Assembly (NCBI RefSeq): GCF_900113665.1
Contig: NZ_FOQD01000013.1
Span: 124,001 to 188,000, forward strand
Direction: 5' to 3'
Source of the DNA: Planctomicrobium piriforme
GTDB taxonomy: Bacteria; Planctomycetota; Planctomycetia; Planctomycetales; Planctomycetaceae
DNA: 64,000 nt
This document shows positions 1 through 8,171 of this stretch, one piece after another (positions within the stretch are counted from its first letter, which is position 1; each line of letters starts with the position of its first letter). The notes below the pieces were generated by a model, which saw nothing but the letters and a program-made list of their open reading frames with translations, was not told the origin of the DNA and made no database searches. The translations under genes were made by a program, and so were the position numbers.

Positions 1-1339
1 TCCCCTGTCGCGAGGCGAAGAAACGCAGGCTCTCTCTCAACTGCGCTGGACAGGCAGGATTCTGACAGCGGATATAGACGCCCCCCTCATCCTGCACGAC
101 CGGCTCGCCGCATTCCGGGCAGTGCGTCGGGAATTCATAAACCTGTTCTTCTCCAGTCCGGCGATGCTCTTCCACCCGCAGGACATGAGGAATTACCTTG
201 CCTGCCTTCTCAACGACCACCCAGTCGCCGATACGAATCCCCAGCCGCGCCAATTCATCTCGGTTGTGCAGACTGGTTCTGCTGATCGTCGATCCGGCGA
301 TCAGCACAGGTTTCAGATTCGCCACCGGCGTCAGCGTGCCGGTCTTGCCAACTTGAATCTCGATCGATTCGACCTGAGTCACCGCCTCGTACTTTTCCCA
401 TTTATAAGCGACCAGCCAGCGGGGACTTTTTGAAGTATTCCCCAGCCCTGCCCGTTCCTCAAACCGGTTTACCTTGATGACCAGCCCGTCGACCTCGAAC
501 TCCAGTTCGTGCAGCGCTTCCATCATCGTCTGGCAATGGGCGAGCGTCTTGTCGATCCCATGGCAGACCGCCACATGCGGAGTCGTCGGCACACCCGCCT
601 CGCGAAGCCATTTCAGATATTCCTGATGAGTCGCTGCCTTGAGTCCCTCTTGATCCCCCAGGCCGTGCGCCAGGAACCGAATCCGCCGCGCTGCGCAGAG
701 CTTGGGGTCGAGCAGCTTGAGCGCCCCTGCCGTCGTGTTCCTCGGGTTCGCATAGGGCTCTTCATTCCGGCTCTCCTGCTCCGCCCTCAGATGGGCAAAG
801 TCGGCATTCGTGAGATACGCTTCGCCCCGGATCTCGAGTCGCGCCGGCGGATCGTTCGTCTCCAGCCGCAGCGGCACTCCCCGCACGGTTCGGGCGTTAT
901 GGGTGATGTCGTCTCCCCGGCGACCGTCCCCTCTGGTCACCCCCTGTACGAACCGGCCTTCTTCATAGATCAGAGCCAGGGCGACGCCGTCGATTTTGTA
1001 TTCGATCGCATATTCGACTTCGCTCACATCCAGCAGTTTGCGGACCCGCTGATCGAACTCGCGAACCGCCTCTTCGGTGTAGACATTGTCGATCGACAGC
1101 ATCGGCTGGCGATGCTCGACCGTCTGGAAGCTGCCAATCGGTTCCCCCCCCACCTGATGAGAGGGGCTGTCGGGGGCATCGAGCTCCGGATGCGCCCGTT
1201 CCAGCTCCTGCAGACGGGTCATGAGCTGATCGAACTCGCGATCTGTAATCTCTGGCGCAGCCTCGACATAATACAAACGGTTGTGCCGGCGGAGTTCCCG
1301 CCGCAGTTGTTCGACTTCTTCCGCCGGACCCGGTCGCAT
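1..1339 (-). CDS. ligA: NAD-dependent DNA ligase LigA (3' part cut by window edge)
   Basis: Seals nicks in duplex DNA during replication and repair, using NAD+ as AMP donor. About 446 of the usual ~670 residues are present. In order I see the N-terminal Ia-like segment (LRRHNRLYY near residue 16), the adenylation motif EYKIDG with the AMP-accepting Lys at about residue 115, the downstream TRGDGRRGDD motif, the OB fold (residues ~320-400), and a four-Cys zinc finger (CPECGEP ... CQNPAC) ending at the window edge. The helix-hairpin-helix and BRCT domains must lie to the left. The ATG at 1339 gives the expected N-terminus. It is transcribed divergently from the ParA gene, with a 257 bp gap between them. 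Recognition is secure; only the start is a choice. Confidence 0.95.
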   Translation of the reverse strand, partial: MRPGPAEEVEQLRRELRRHNRLYYVEAAPEITDREFDQLMTRLQELERAHPELDAPDSPSHQVGGEPIGSFQTVEHRQPMLSIDNVYTEEAVREFDQRVRKLLDVSEVEYAIEYKIDGVALALIYEEGRFVQGVTRGDGRRGDDITHNARTVRGVPLRLETNDPPARLEIRGEAYLTNADFAHLRAEQESRNEEPYANPRNTTAGALKLLDPKLCAARRIRFLAHGLGDQEGLKAATHQEYLKWLREAGVPTTPHVAVCHGIDKTLAHCQTMMEALHELEFEVDGLVIKVNRFEERAGLGNTSKSPRWLVAYKWEKYEAVTQVESIEIQVGKTGTLTPVANLKPVLIAGSTISRTSLHNRDELARLGIRIGDWVVVEKAGKVIPHVLRVEEHRRTGEEQVYEFPTHCPECGEPVVQDEGGVYIRCQNPACPAQLRESLRFFASRQG

Positions 1340-1596
1340 GCCAGAACTCGTCTATCGTCGAAAATGAGGGGCCAGTATACTCCCCGGTCAATCAGGCTGG
1401 GGGGCTTCAGCGAGTTTAGCAGTCCGCTTCGAATCGCTGCCAGCAGCCCCGCCATACGAGATCAAAGTAGCAGCGAAATCCTCGCAAAGTGCGAGAAAGT
1501 AACGCCCGCTCGGGTCGCCGGATGCAGCCAGGAAGGCGGCCCCGATGGTCCTGAAATCGACGAACAGCAAGTGACGCTCAGACAAGGGATTGCGAG

Positions 1597-2424
1597 ATGC
1601 GTACCATCGCGGTGATGAATCAGAAGGGGGGAGTCGGCAAGACCACCTCCAGCGTGAACCTGGCCGCCGGACTGGCTCGTCAGGGACGACGCGTCTGCCT
1701 GATCGACCTCGATCCTCAGGCCCATGCTTCTCTGCACCTGGGAGTGGAAGTCGCCAGCGGCGCCCATTCGATTTATCAGGTGTTCGCCGGCGCACGGGGC
1801 TTTAACGACATCTGCCAGATGGTCGGCCAGAATCTCTGGCTCGCCCCCTCCGACCTCGACCTCGCCGCCACCGAACTCGAACTGGTGGATGCCCAGGGCC
1901 GCGAATTCATTCTCCGCACCGCCCTGCAGACCGCCGCGGCTTACGAGAAATTCGACTACATCATCATGGACTGCCCTCCCTCACTGGGAGTGCTGACGAT
2001 CAATTCCCTGTCGTCTGCTTCAGAAGTGTTCATCCCGCTGCAACCGCACTTCTTCGCACTGCAGGGCTTATCCAAACTGTTTGAGACCACCGCCCTCGTC
2101 GCCCGACGCCTGAACCGGAACCTCAAGGTCACCGGCATCATGCTCTGCCTGTATGAAACCGGAACGCGACTCGCCGGCGACGTCACCGACGATCTGATGA
2201 TGTTCCTCAACGGCAGCGACCCTCACGCCCCCTGGGCTCAGGCGAAAGTCTTCCAGTCCCGCATTCGCCGCAACATCAAACTCGCCGAAGCTCCCAGTCA
2301 CGGGCAGTCGATCTTCGACTACGCCGCAGGCTCCACCGGCTCGCAGGACTACCAGAACCTCGTGCAGGAAGTGATCGCGGCAGAAGCAGCATTGAGCGGC
2401 GGGCAGACGCGCGCGGCGGCATAG
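1597..2424 (+). CDS. ParA/MinD-family partition ATPase
   Basis: A cytosolic ATPase of the ParA/Soj family, which forms ATP-dependent dimers on DNA or membrane to position chromosomes or other cargo. The deviant Walker A (KGGVGKTT, residues 10-17) opens the protein. A Walker A' DLDPQAH follows near residue 38, and a Walker B-like MDCPPSLG lies near residue 125. Its 275 residues match the Soj type with no N-terminal DNA-binding extension. No ParB or parS-like gene is adjacent: the next gene is convergent murJ and the previous one is divergent ligA. Its cargo is therefore unknown, and it could be an orphan ParA rather than the chromosome segregation protein. Confidence 0.88.
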   Translation: MRTIAVMNQKGGVGKTTSSVNLAAGLARQGRRVCLIDLDPQAHASLHLGVEVASGAHSIYQVFAGARGFNDICQMVGQNLWLAPSDLDLAATELELVDAQGREFILRTALQTAAAYEKFDYIIMDCPPSLGVLTINSLSSASEVFIPLQPHFFALQGLSKLFETTALVARRLNRNLKVTGIMLCLYETGTRLAGDVTDDLMMFLNGSDPHAPWAQAKVFQSRIRRNIKLAEAPSHGQSIFDYAAGSTGSQDYQNLVQEVIAAEAALSGGQTRAAA

Positions 2425-2427
2425 CAG

Positions 2428-2556
2428 GAAAAACTCCAAGTACCAAATCTCAAATCACAAACAAATTCCAAGCTCCAAGTTCAAAAAGTTGTTTGCAACT
2501 TTTGGTCATTGAGTTTTTGGATTTGTTTGTATTTTGGTGCTTGTGATTTGGATTTT
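2428..2556. repeat. A+T-rich imperfect inverted repeat between converging genes
   Basis: Fills the gap between the converging parA-like and murJ genes. The left arm (CAAATCTCAAATCACAAACAAAT) and the right arm, read in reverse complement, share the CCAAAT / CACAA / CAAACAAAT words around a central AAGTTG-TTTGCAACTT. It probably acts as a bidirectional terminator. It resembles the element at 5726-5826 and the half-element near 36465-36505. Confidence 0.6.
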
Positions 2557-2557
2557 T

Positions 2558-4240
2558 TCACCGCTTGGTCAACAACTCTTCCAGCTCACTCATCCCGGTG
2601 AGTTTCGAGACCACGAGATAAACGACAGCGCCGGTCACGCAAGGTGCCAGCAACAGCATCAGCTTGCTGAGCATTCCGGTTGGCGGCGGCAAGAGCGACA
2701 TCACGGCCAGGCTGGCGACCGTCATGACGGCGGTCGCGAACAAGCCTTTCACCAGCGTCTTCCCAATCGCCGGCCAATCCATCGGGCCGACATGCAGGTC
2801 GAGCCGCCACAACGTCACCAGACAGAGCACGCCGCTCGAGATCACACTGCCAAGCGCGAGGCCGATCCCGCCGACCCACCAGATCAGAGTCAGATTCAAC
2901 ACCTGATTCAGCAACAGCGCCACTAGCCCCAACCGCATCGGAGTCAGGCGGTCGCCGGTGGCGTACCACGCTCTATTGAGAATGGCGACGCCGATGTAGC
3001 TCCACACCCCGGCCCCATAGATGCCAATCATGCGTGAAGTGAGCAGCGCATCTTCCGTCGTGAAATTTCCGTGACGAAACATCGCCAGCGTCAACGGCCA
3101 CGCGATGATGCACAGGCCTGCACTGGCCGGCACACCCACCGCGATCACAATCCGCAGGCCGCGACTCAGGTCAATCCGCAACAGATCAAGCTGCCCGCGC
3201 TGCGCATGCTGCGTCAGCACCGGGTACAGCACCGTCCCCAGTGCAATCCCAAAAACCCCGAGCGGAAACTGGAACATCCGCTGTCCGATATAAATCGCCG
3301 AGGCGGTGCCGGCTTCGAGAATCGGCGTAATTCCAATCGCCTGACACCACGCCGTGCTGCCGTCATCCGGACGTGAGAGTCCCCACGCGACGAAGCTGTC
3401 GAACACGGCGCTCGCCTGCAGTATCGACATCCCGATCAGCACCGGCAGCATGGAGTGAATGATCTCGCGCACATCGCCCCAGCCGCCCGACCATTGTCGA
3501 ACCAGTCCCATGCCCGACTTTCGCAATGCGAAGTACGGCAGCACCAACTGCGCGACTCCCGCCGCCGTGACGAACACAGCCAGCCAGTACGCCTGCGCCG
3601 AGTGCGTGAGGGCGGCATGTGAGACGATTCCCATGCCTGCCAGCCAGATCGCATTGAGCACCACCGGCACAAATGCCGGCCGCACAAACTGTCGCAGCGC
3701 ATTCAACGCTGCGCAAAATACGGCTGCCAGGCAGATCAACAATGCATACGGCAGCATCAGTGCCAGCAGCACCAAGAGCAACCGCGTCGACTCTTCAAGC
3801 TGCCATGTTCCGCAGACAAGCATGATCCCCAGCTCGGCCACGATCACGATCGCGGTCATGGCCGCCGTGAGCACGATCGTCACCAGCGTCAGCGTTTGTC
3901 TGGCCGCCAGGTCTCCATGCAATTCGCGACTGCGGATGAACACGGGCAAGAAAGCGGTACTGAGCGCCCCTTCCCCCAACACCTGTCGGGCGAGATTCGG
4001 AATCCGAAACGCCACGATAAAAGCATCGAGAATCGTGCCGCCGCCAAATAGCGCGGTCATCCCCATATCCCGCAGCAATCCCAGCACCCGGGAGAGCAAC
4101 GTCCCCAGACTGACCAGCCGCAAACTGGCCATCACCCCCACGGTCCCCGTGCTGCGGGTTGCTTCATTGGAATCAGTCTCGGACGCCTCCGCCACAATCG
4201 ACTTTCTGCTCGTTCCTGATTCGAGTCTGATCCCCCTCAA
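2558..4240 (-). CDS. murJ: Lipid II flippase MurJ (MviN family)
   Basis: Integral inner-membrane protein of the MOP superfamily that flips lipid II across the membrane for peptidoglycan synthesis. At 560 residues it is near the usual 510-540 plus an N-terminal tail. The family hallmark at the first helix is clear (LLSRVLGLLRDM, then AFIVAFRIPNLARQVLGEGA and STAFLPVF). About 14 hydrophobic segments follow to the C-terminus. The start is uncertain. The TTG at 4240 gives the longest form, a GTG at 4195 and an ATG at 4132 are in frame, and the ATG sits only 10 residues before the conserved first helix. It converges on the parA-like gene across an inverted repeat. Presence of MurJ fits a planctomycete that makes peptidoglycan. 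Confidence 0.92.
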   Translation of the reverse strand: MRGIRLESGTSRKSIVAEASETDSNEATRSTGTVGVMASLRLVSLGTLLSRVLGLLRDMGMTALFGGGTILDAFIVAFRIPNLARQVLGEGALSTAFLPVFIRSRELHGDLAARQTLTLVTIVLTAAMTAIVIVAELGIMLVCGTWQLEESTRLLLVLLALMLPYALLICLAAVFCAALNALRQFVRPAFVPVVLNAIWLAGMGIVSHAALTHSAQAYWLAVFVTAAGVAQLVLPYFALRKSGMGLVRQWSGGWGDVREIIHSMLPVLIGMSILQASAVFDSFVAWGLSRPDDGSTAWCQAIGITPILEAGTASAIYIGQRMFQFPLGVFGIALGTVLYPVLTQHAQRGQLDLLRIDLSRGLRIVIAVGVPASAGLCIIAWPLTLAMFRHGNFTTEDALLTSRMIGIYGAGVWSYIGVAILNRAWYATGDRLTPMRLGLVALLLNQVLNLTLIWWVGGIGLALGSVISSGVLCLVTLWRLDLHVGPMDWPAIGKTLVKGLFATAVMTVASLAVMSLLPPPTGMLSKLMLLLAPCVTGAVVYLVVSKLTGMSELEELLTKR

Positions 4241-4424
4241 CTAGCTCGCTACCGCTTGGGTATGACCACGGAGACTCGGAGGCACGAAGAATATCAGATG
4301 AACTGACCATTCGCCGAGACTCTTCAGACCTGCAGGTTCCAATTGGTTTCAATCGACAGAAGAGGCCAACTAGAATCCGCTGCAAGCAGGCGTCCTTCGT
4401 GTATCAGTTTTGAGTTTCACTCGC

Positions 4425-5000
4425 ATGACAAATTTCGACTTCACCCCCTCTGCCTCCGATCTCGCTCAACTCATGCGGAGTCGGCGGACGGTTAATGATT
4501 TTCGACCGCAGGTACCCACGCAGGAAATCATCCTGCAGGCGATCGATGTTGCCCGTTGGGCGCCCAATCACAAGTTGACTGAACCGTGGCGGTTTCATCT
4601 CATCGGGCCTGAGACGGCGGCGAAAATCGTCGATCTCAATGCCCGGATCACGGCTGCTGAAAAAGGTCCGTCTGCTGCCGAAACCAAACGGGCGAAGTGG
4701 TCGCAGATTCCCGGTTGGCTCGCCGTGACATCTCTACGATCGGCCGATCGGGTGCGGGATGATGAGAACTACGCCGCGGTCTGCTGTGCCATTCAGAATC
4801 TCACGCTGCTGCTCTGGGAACAGGGAGTCGGCAGCAAGTGGACAACCGGAGGGGTCACCCGTCATCCGGAGTTCCAACAGTTGCTGGGACTCAATTCGGA
4901 GACCGACCGCATGGTCGGACTGCTGTGGTACGGTTATCCTGCGGCCCGGCCTGAAATGCAGCGTCGTCCCGTTTCCGAAATCACACAGATTTACCCATGA
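4425..5000 (+). CDS. Nitroreductase-family protein
   Basis: FMN-dependent oxidoreductase of the nitroreductase fold, about 191 residues. The SRRTVNDF motif near residue 20 (the S-x-R-x-x-R-x-F pattern that binds FMN phosphate) and WAPNHKLTEPWRF near residue 46 are diagnostic. The C-terminal half has the family's YAAVCCAIQNLTLLLWEQG helix and a glycine-rich loop (GSKWTTGG). The substrate cannot be told from sequence; relatives reduce nitro compounds, quinones or flavins. I chose the ATG at 4425 over the TTG at 4410. Its stop overlaps the start of the rRNA methyltransferase gene (ATGA at 4997-5000), so the two are probably translated together. Confidence 0.88.
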   Translation: MTNFDFTPSASDLAQLMRSRRTVNDFRPQVPTQEIILQAIDVARWAPNHKLTEPWRFHLIGPETAAKIVDLNARITAAEKGPSAAETKRAKWSQIPGWLAVTSLRSADRVRDDENYAAVCCAIQNLTLLLWEQGVGSKWTTGGVTRHPEFQQLLGLNSETDRMVGLLWYGYPAARPEMQRRPVSEITQIYP

Positions 5001-5725
5001 GCTCGCTCCGACTCACCAATCCGCACAGCGTTCTGGCGGCACTGCAGACCCGGCCTGCCGACGTGCTGGAAATTCATGCCAGCCCCGCCCGCAGCAACGA
5101 CGGCTGGCTGCGCGTGATCGACGAAGCACGCGGACGACGGATTCCCGTCCGCGAGCCGCTCGCACGGGAAAGTGCAGGTCGTCGCCCCAATCAGGAAGGG
5201 GGCCGAGTCGGGACCACGTTTGCAGTTGTCCGCGAGCAGTCCGGTATTCCTCTCAAGGATCTCTTCAGTCCCGATGTGCCGCGGGGAATCTGGCTGGCGC
5301 TGGACCAGTTGCAGGATCCGCACAACGTCGGGGCCGTGTTCCGCACCGCCGCGTTCTTCGGCGTGAAAGGGATCATGCTCACGGTCGATCGCTCGGCCCC
5401 GCTCTCTCCGGCGGTCTACGATGTTGCCAGCGGGGGCGTTGAATACGTTCCCTTCACATTGCAGACCAACCTGGCCCGCGGCATCGACGTCGCCAAAGAG
5501 AACAACATGTGGGTGCTGGGGAGTTCAGAGCATGCCGAGATGAACATCGCCAACGTCGACCGCGATCGACGCTGGCTGGTGGTCATTGGCAACGAAGAGA
5601 AAGGGCTGCGTCGACTGACGCTCGACCGCTGCGATCAGGTGTGCCAGATCCCGCCAGTCGGACAGGTTGACTCGCTGAATGTCTCGGTGGCCGCAGGCAT
5701 TCTGATGGCCACGCTGTCACGTTGA
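4997..5725 (+). CDS. TrmH/SpoU-family RNA 2'-O-methyltransferase (RlmB-like)
   Basis: SPOUT-class methyltransferase that transfers a methyl group from S-adenosylmethionine to a ribose 2'-hydroxyl of rRNA or tRNA. It has a short N-terminal substrate-binding domain (residues 1-75) and the SpoU catalytic domain with all three motifs: NVGAVFRTAAFFG near residue 113, VVIGNEEKGLRR near 195, and the knot motif SLNVSVAAGILM near the C-terminus. The 242 residues fit RlmB (23S rRNA Gm2251). The N-terminus starts directly with a HSVLAAL-type motif typical of RlmB. The ATG overlaps the nitroreductase stop by 4 bp. Family is certain; the exact target nucleotide is inferred. Confidence 0.88.
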   Translation: MSSLRLTNPHSVLAALQTRPADVLEIHASPARSNDGWLRVIDEARGRRIPVREPLARESAGRRPNQEGGRVGTTFAVVREQSGIPLKDLFSPDVPRGIWLALDQLQDPHNVGAVFRTAAFFGVKGIMLTVDRSAPLSPAVYDVASGGVEYVPFTLQTNLARGIDVAKENNMWVLGSSEHAEMNIANVDRDRRWLVVIGNEEKGLRRLTLDRCDQVCQIPPVGQVDSLNVSVAAGILMATLSR

Positions 5726-5826
5726 AATTCGAAATCCGAAGCACGAAATCCGAAACATTCAGAGTCTCAATGACCGAATTGGAATTTTGTTTCGCATTTC
5801 CTGCTTCGGATTTGAGATTTCTAAGA
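5726..5826. repeat. Imperfect inverted repeat at convergent 3' ends
   Basis: Left arm GAAATTCGAAATCCGAAGCA matches the reverse complement of the right arm (TGCTTCGGATTTGAGATTTC) with few changes. The element fills the space between the converging methyltransferase and DUF2007 genes and could stop transcription both ways. A half copy of the same words occurs at 36465-36505. Confidence 0.65.
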
Positions 5827-5852
5827 ACAGCATGGCCGACTGAAGGCGCTCC

Positions 5853-6071
5853 CTATCGTGCTGCTGCTTCATGTTCATTGATGAACGCCTGAGCGGCCGC
5901 AACATCGGATTGCAGCACCAGCAGGCGGCATTGCAGGACGCCGCTGAAGCCGGCCTGTAGTTCGTTTTCGATGGCGCAGTGAATTCCGGCATCTTCCAGC
6001 GCCGAGCGAATCACTTCCGCCCGACCCACGTTCGCCGCCTGATACACCGGCACGAGTGCTTCTTCCGCCAT
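5853..6071 (-). CDS. DUF2007-type small protein
   Basis: A 72-residue protein with the DUF2007 (putative signal-transducing, PII-like fold) pattern: VPVYQAANVGRAEVIRSALEDAGI at the N-terminus (read as an extended strand and helix), a central ALENELQAG-like turn (here IENELQAG), then LVLQSDVAAAQAFI at the C-terminus. Members are widespread, small and functionally undefined. The ATG at 6071 follows a plausible GAGGAGA ribosome site on the minus strand. It lies downstream of the EF-hand gene on the same strand, separated by a short repeat. Confidence 0.75.
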   Translation of the reverse strand: MAEEALVPVYQAANVGRAEVIRSALEDAGIHCAIENELQAGFSGVLQCRLLVLQSDVAAAQAFINEHEAAAR

Positions 6072-6084
6072 GGCTGTCTCCTCA

Positions 6085-6130
6085 AAGAAGTTGTCAGTGT
6101 TCAGTCGTCAGTGATCAGTCAGAGAATTCA
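6085..6130. repeat. CAGT-rich short repeat (TCAGTCGTCAGTGATCAGTC type)
   Basis: Tandem-like copies of a (G/T)TCAGT word fill the gap 3' of the EF-hand gene. A similar stretch, with CAGCCGTCAGCTTTCAGC words, lies at 13700-13735. Such patches recur in planctomycete intergenic DNA. No coding signal is seen. Confidence 0.5.
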
Positions 6131-6165
6131 CCGTCAGTGTAGCAAAAACCTGAAGGTTGTGGGTC

Positions 6166-7773
6166 TCATTTGAAATCGGTTGCTTCGGCTTCTTCGATCA
6201 GGCCGTCGCTGTTGCGGTCCAGTTCCACGAATGTTTCGCGCGGGCCTAAAAATTCGCGCCAGGTGAGTTCTCCGTCACCGTTCCGGTCCATGCGGCGAAA
6301 CCACAAGGGGCCGCTGTCGCTTTCCGGCATGGTCGGCCGGTTGCCGGTCGTCATCATCATCTGATCCGATAATGGGGTTTCATCCAGCAGTTCAGGCTGA
6401 CTGATCGCCACGCGAAAATTGTCGACCAGTTCCAGCGCTGTCAGCGCTTTGTCCTGATCTCGGTCATAAGCCAGCAACCGCTGTGCCCCTTCCAGAAACT
6501 CGCGTGGAGTCAGCCGCTGGTCTCCAAATGTTTTCTCGCCGACAGTCACCCCTCCTCTGGCATCGAGAATATCAAAGAGCGTGATCCGTTCGTTGGAAAG
6601 GGTCACCACATACTGCCGTTGCCGCGACAGGCCATCGAGTGAAAAGTAGGCGTCGATCTCCGGCAGCGTGACATTCCCATCATGATTCAGATCGACCGCA
6701 GCAAAGGGGACATCAGCCTGTAATCCGCCAAACTCCGATTCATCGAGCAGCCCGTCCTTGTCTCCATCGGACGTTCGAAAGCGGATCTTGTAGAGCTTGG
6801 TGCTGTCCCCCAACTGCGAGGCCTTGTTCTCCGCCCGAAACTCGACCGGCACGCCCCCCAGATTCAGCGTCGGATGTGCGAACCGCACCGCCCGTTCTTT
6901 CCCCCGGACCACGCTTCCGGCTTCAAGAATCACCGTGAGCGTTTCTTCAGCAGGGAGTATTTTCAGCGAGTCGGCAATCTCTTCCCGACTGCACCGCCCG
7001 TCTCCATTACGATCAAACGCCACGCTCCCCTTGATCTGAGTTCCCGCAATTTCGTCCCGTCCGCCGGTGAAGTAACGCTGCCAGATGACTTCAGCAACGG
7101 TCTCACATTCCTCTGGCGTCGAAATGAAATGCAGCGGTGAGGGATCACTGTCGACCTGGGCCTGTCGTTGCGCCTGACGCACCGAGAGCGGGAATGGCTG
7201 CAGTTCGGCGACGCTCAGAGTTTCGTCATCATCGAAATCGAATGACTTGAGCGCCTCGAATCCCTGCTGAATCTCGACGGCATCGATCCGGCCATCGTGA
7301 TTGAGGTCGAGTTCGCCATCCAATCGGACCGACTGCGAGAGTCGGGGCGGGCGTTGCACAATTGCCACCGCCGGCCCGCCTACTTTATTGAAGAATGACA
7401 GCAATTCCTCTGGTGAAATATGCCCATTTTGCGGAGAGTGATCCGCCATTCCCCAGTCTGAGCCTAACATCGGCCCATTGAATCGCAGGCGACCGTCAGC
7501 CGGAATCGCCTCCGCTTCTTCTCCATTCAACTGGCCGTCCCCATTCCGATCCAGCGACTGGAAGACGCCGTCTGCGTATCGCTTCCGCGTTTCCTCCACA
7601 CTGAAGCGTCCACCAACGATCGCCAGTTCGAGAATGCGAGCTGACTCCGGTCCCAGAAACACCAGACGTCGACGGGTTTCGGCCCCCTGCACTGACAACG
7701 TAAGCCCACTGACCACGAGCCAACAGGCGAGCGGCAGGAACCACGCAGAGATTGCAGTTCGATGAGGCATCAT
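6166..7773 (-). CDS. Exported protein with about nine EF-hand calcium-binding loops
   Basis: A 535-residue protein with a signal peptide (residues 1-30, hydrophobic core WFLPLACWLVVSGLTL, Ala-x-Ala-like cleavage near VQGAE). EF-hand loops of the Asp-x-(Asn/Asp)-x-(Asp)-Gly type start near residues 75, 156, 179, 254, 336, 361, 437, 496 and 519. Most are consensus, such as DRNGDGQLNGEE and DLNHDGRIDAVE; the one at 179 is weaker. A degenerate loop sits at 111. The final two loops are paired, as in calmodulin-type hands. Planctomycetes encode many such proteins, and a periplasmic or surface calcium-binding or structural role is inferred. No enzyme domain was seen. The stop lies 95 bp upstream of the DUF2007 gene. 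Confidence 0.8.
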   Translation of the reverse strand: MMPHRTAISAWFLPLACWLVVSGLTLSVQGAETRRRLVFLGPESARILELAIVGGRFSVEETRKRYADGVFQSLDRNGDGQLNGEEAEAIPADGRLRFNGPMLGSDWGMADHSPQNGHISPEELLSFFNKVGGPAVAIVQRPPRLSQSVRLDGELDLNHDGRIDAVEIQQGFEALKSFDFDDDETLSVAELQPFPLSVRQAQRQAQVDSDPSPLHFISTPEECETVAEVIWQRYFTGGRDEIAGTQIKGSVAFDRNGDGRCSREEIADSLKILPAEETLTVILEAGSVVRGKERAVRFAHPTLNLGGVPVEFRAENKASQLGDSTKLYKIRFRTSDGDKDGLLDESEFGGLQADVPFAAVDLNHDGNVTLPEIDAYFSLDGLSRQRQYVVTLSNERITLFDILDARGGVTVGEKTFGDQRLTPREFLEGAQRLLAYDRDQDKALTALELVDNFRVAISQPELLDETPLSDQMMMTTGNRPTMPESDSGPLWFRRMDRNGDGELTWREFLGPRETFVELDRNSDGLIEEAEATDFK

Positions 7774-8171
7774 TGTTAAACGAGAAGGTGCGGACCTGAA
7801 CAGGTACGTCGTTCATCCTATCAGGCGTTGAGCAGAAGTTCAGGGATTTTGGCCCTCACCTTCCATGCAGTCGCTTTCAGCAAAATGAACCCTTGCCGAC
7901 CAGTTCGGTCAGTGTGCGACCACAAATCTGTCTGCACTTTCGGTTATCTCATGCGAATCCACCGAACCGTTAGAAATGGAACAGAACCTGCCATTCGGTG
8001 TACTGGGCGGAAATTGTGCGGTCGACCTTTCATCAAGGGTTGTTCGAGCGGCGTCCGCTGAAAACCAACGCGACGGGCAAGCCGGGCGGTTTGCGGTACT
8101 GGCGATAACAGGCGGGGCAGGCCAGAGCAGTACGGCGGCGAATTGCTTTTTTGAACACAGGAGCGGATGAG
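7774..8171. other. Intergenic region between divergent genes (398 bp), no gene seen
   Basis: Separates the divergent EF-hand and W-x-x-G-x-W protein genes, so it must hold both promoters. I see no convincing -35/-10 pair, structured RNA or repeat. Short open frames here have no ribosome site and no recognisable product. Confidence 0.5.

Noticed and set aside
509..1615. Open frame of 368 codons on the plus strand
   Set aside because: Antisense to the ligA gene, which has clear ligase motifs; the opposite frame has no domain and Arg/Pro-rich shadow composition.
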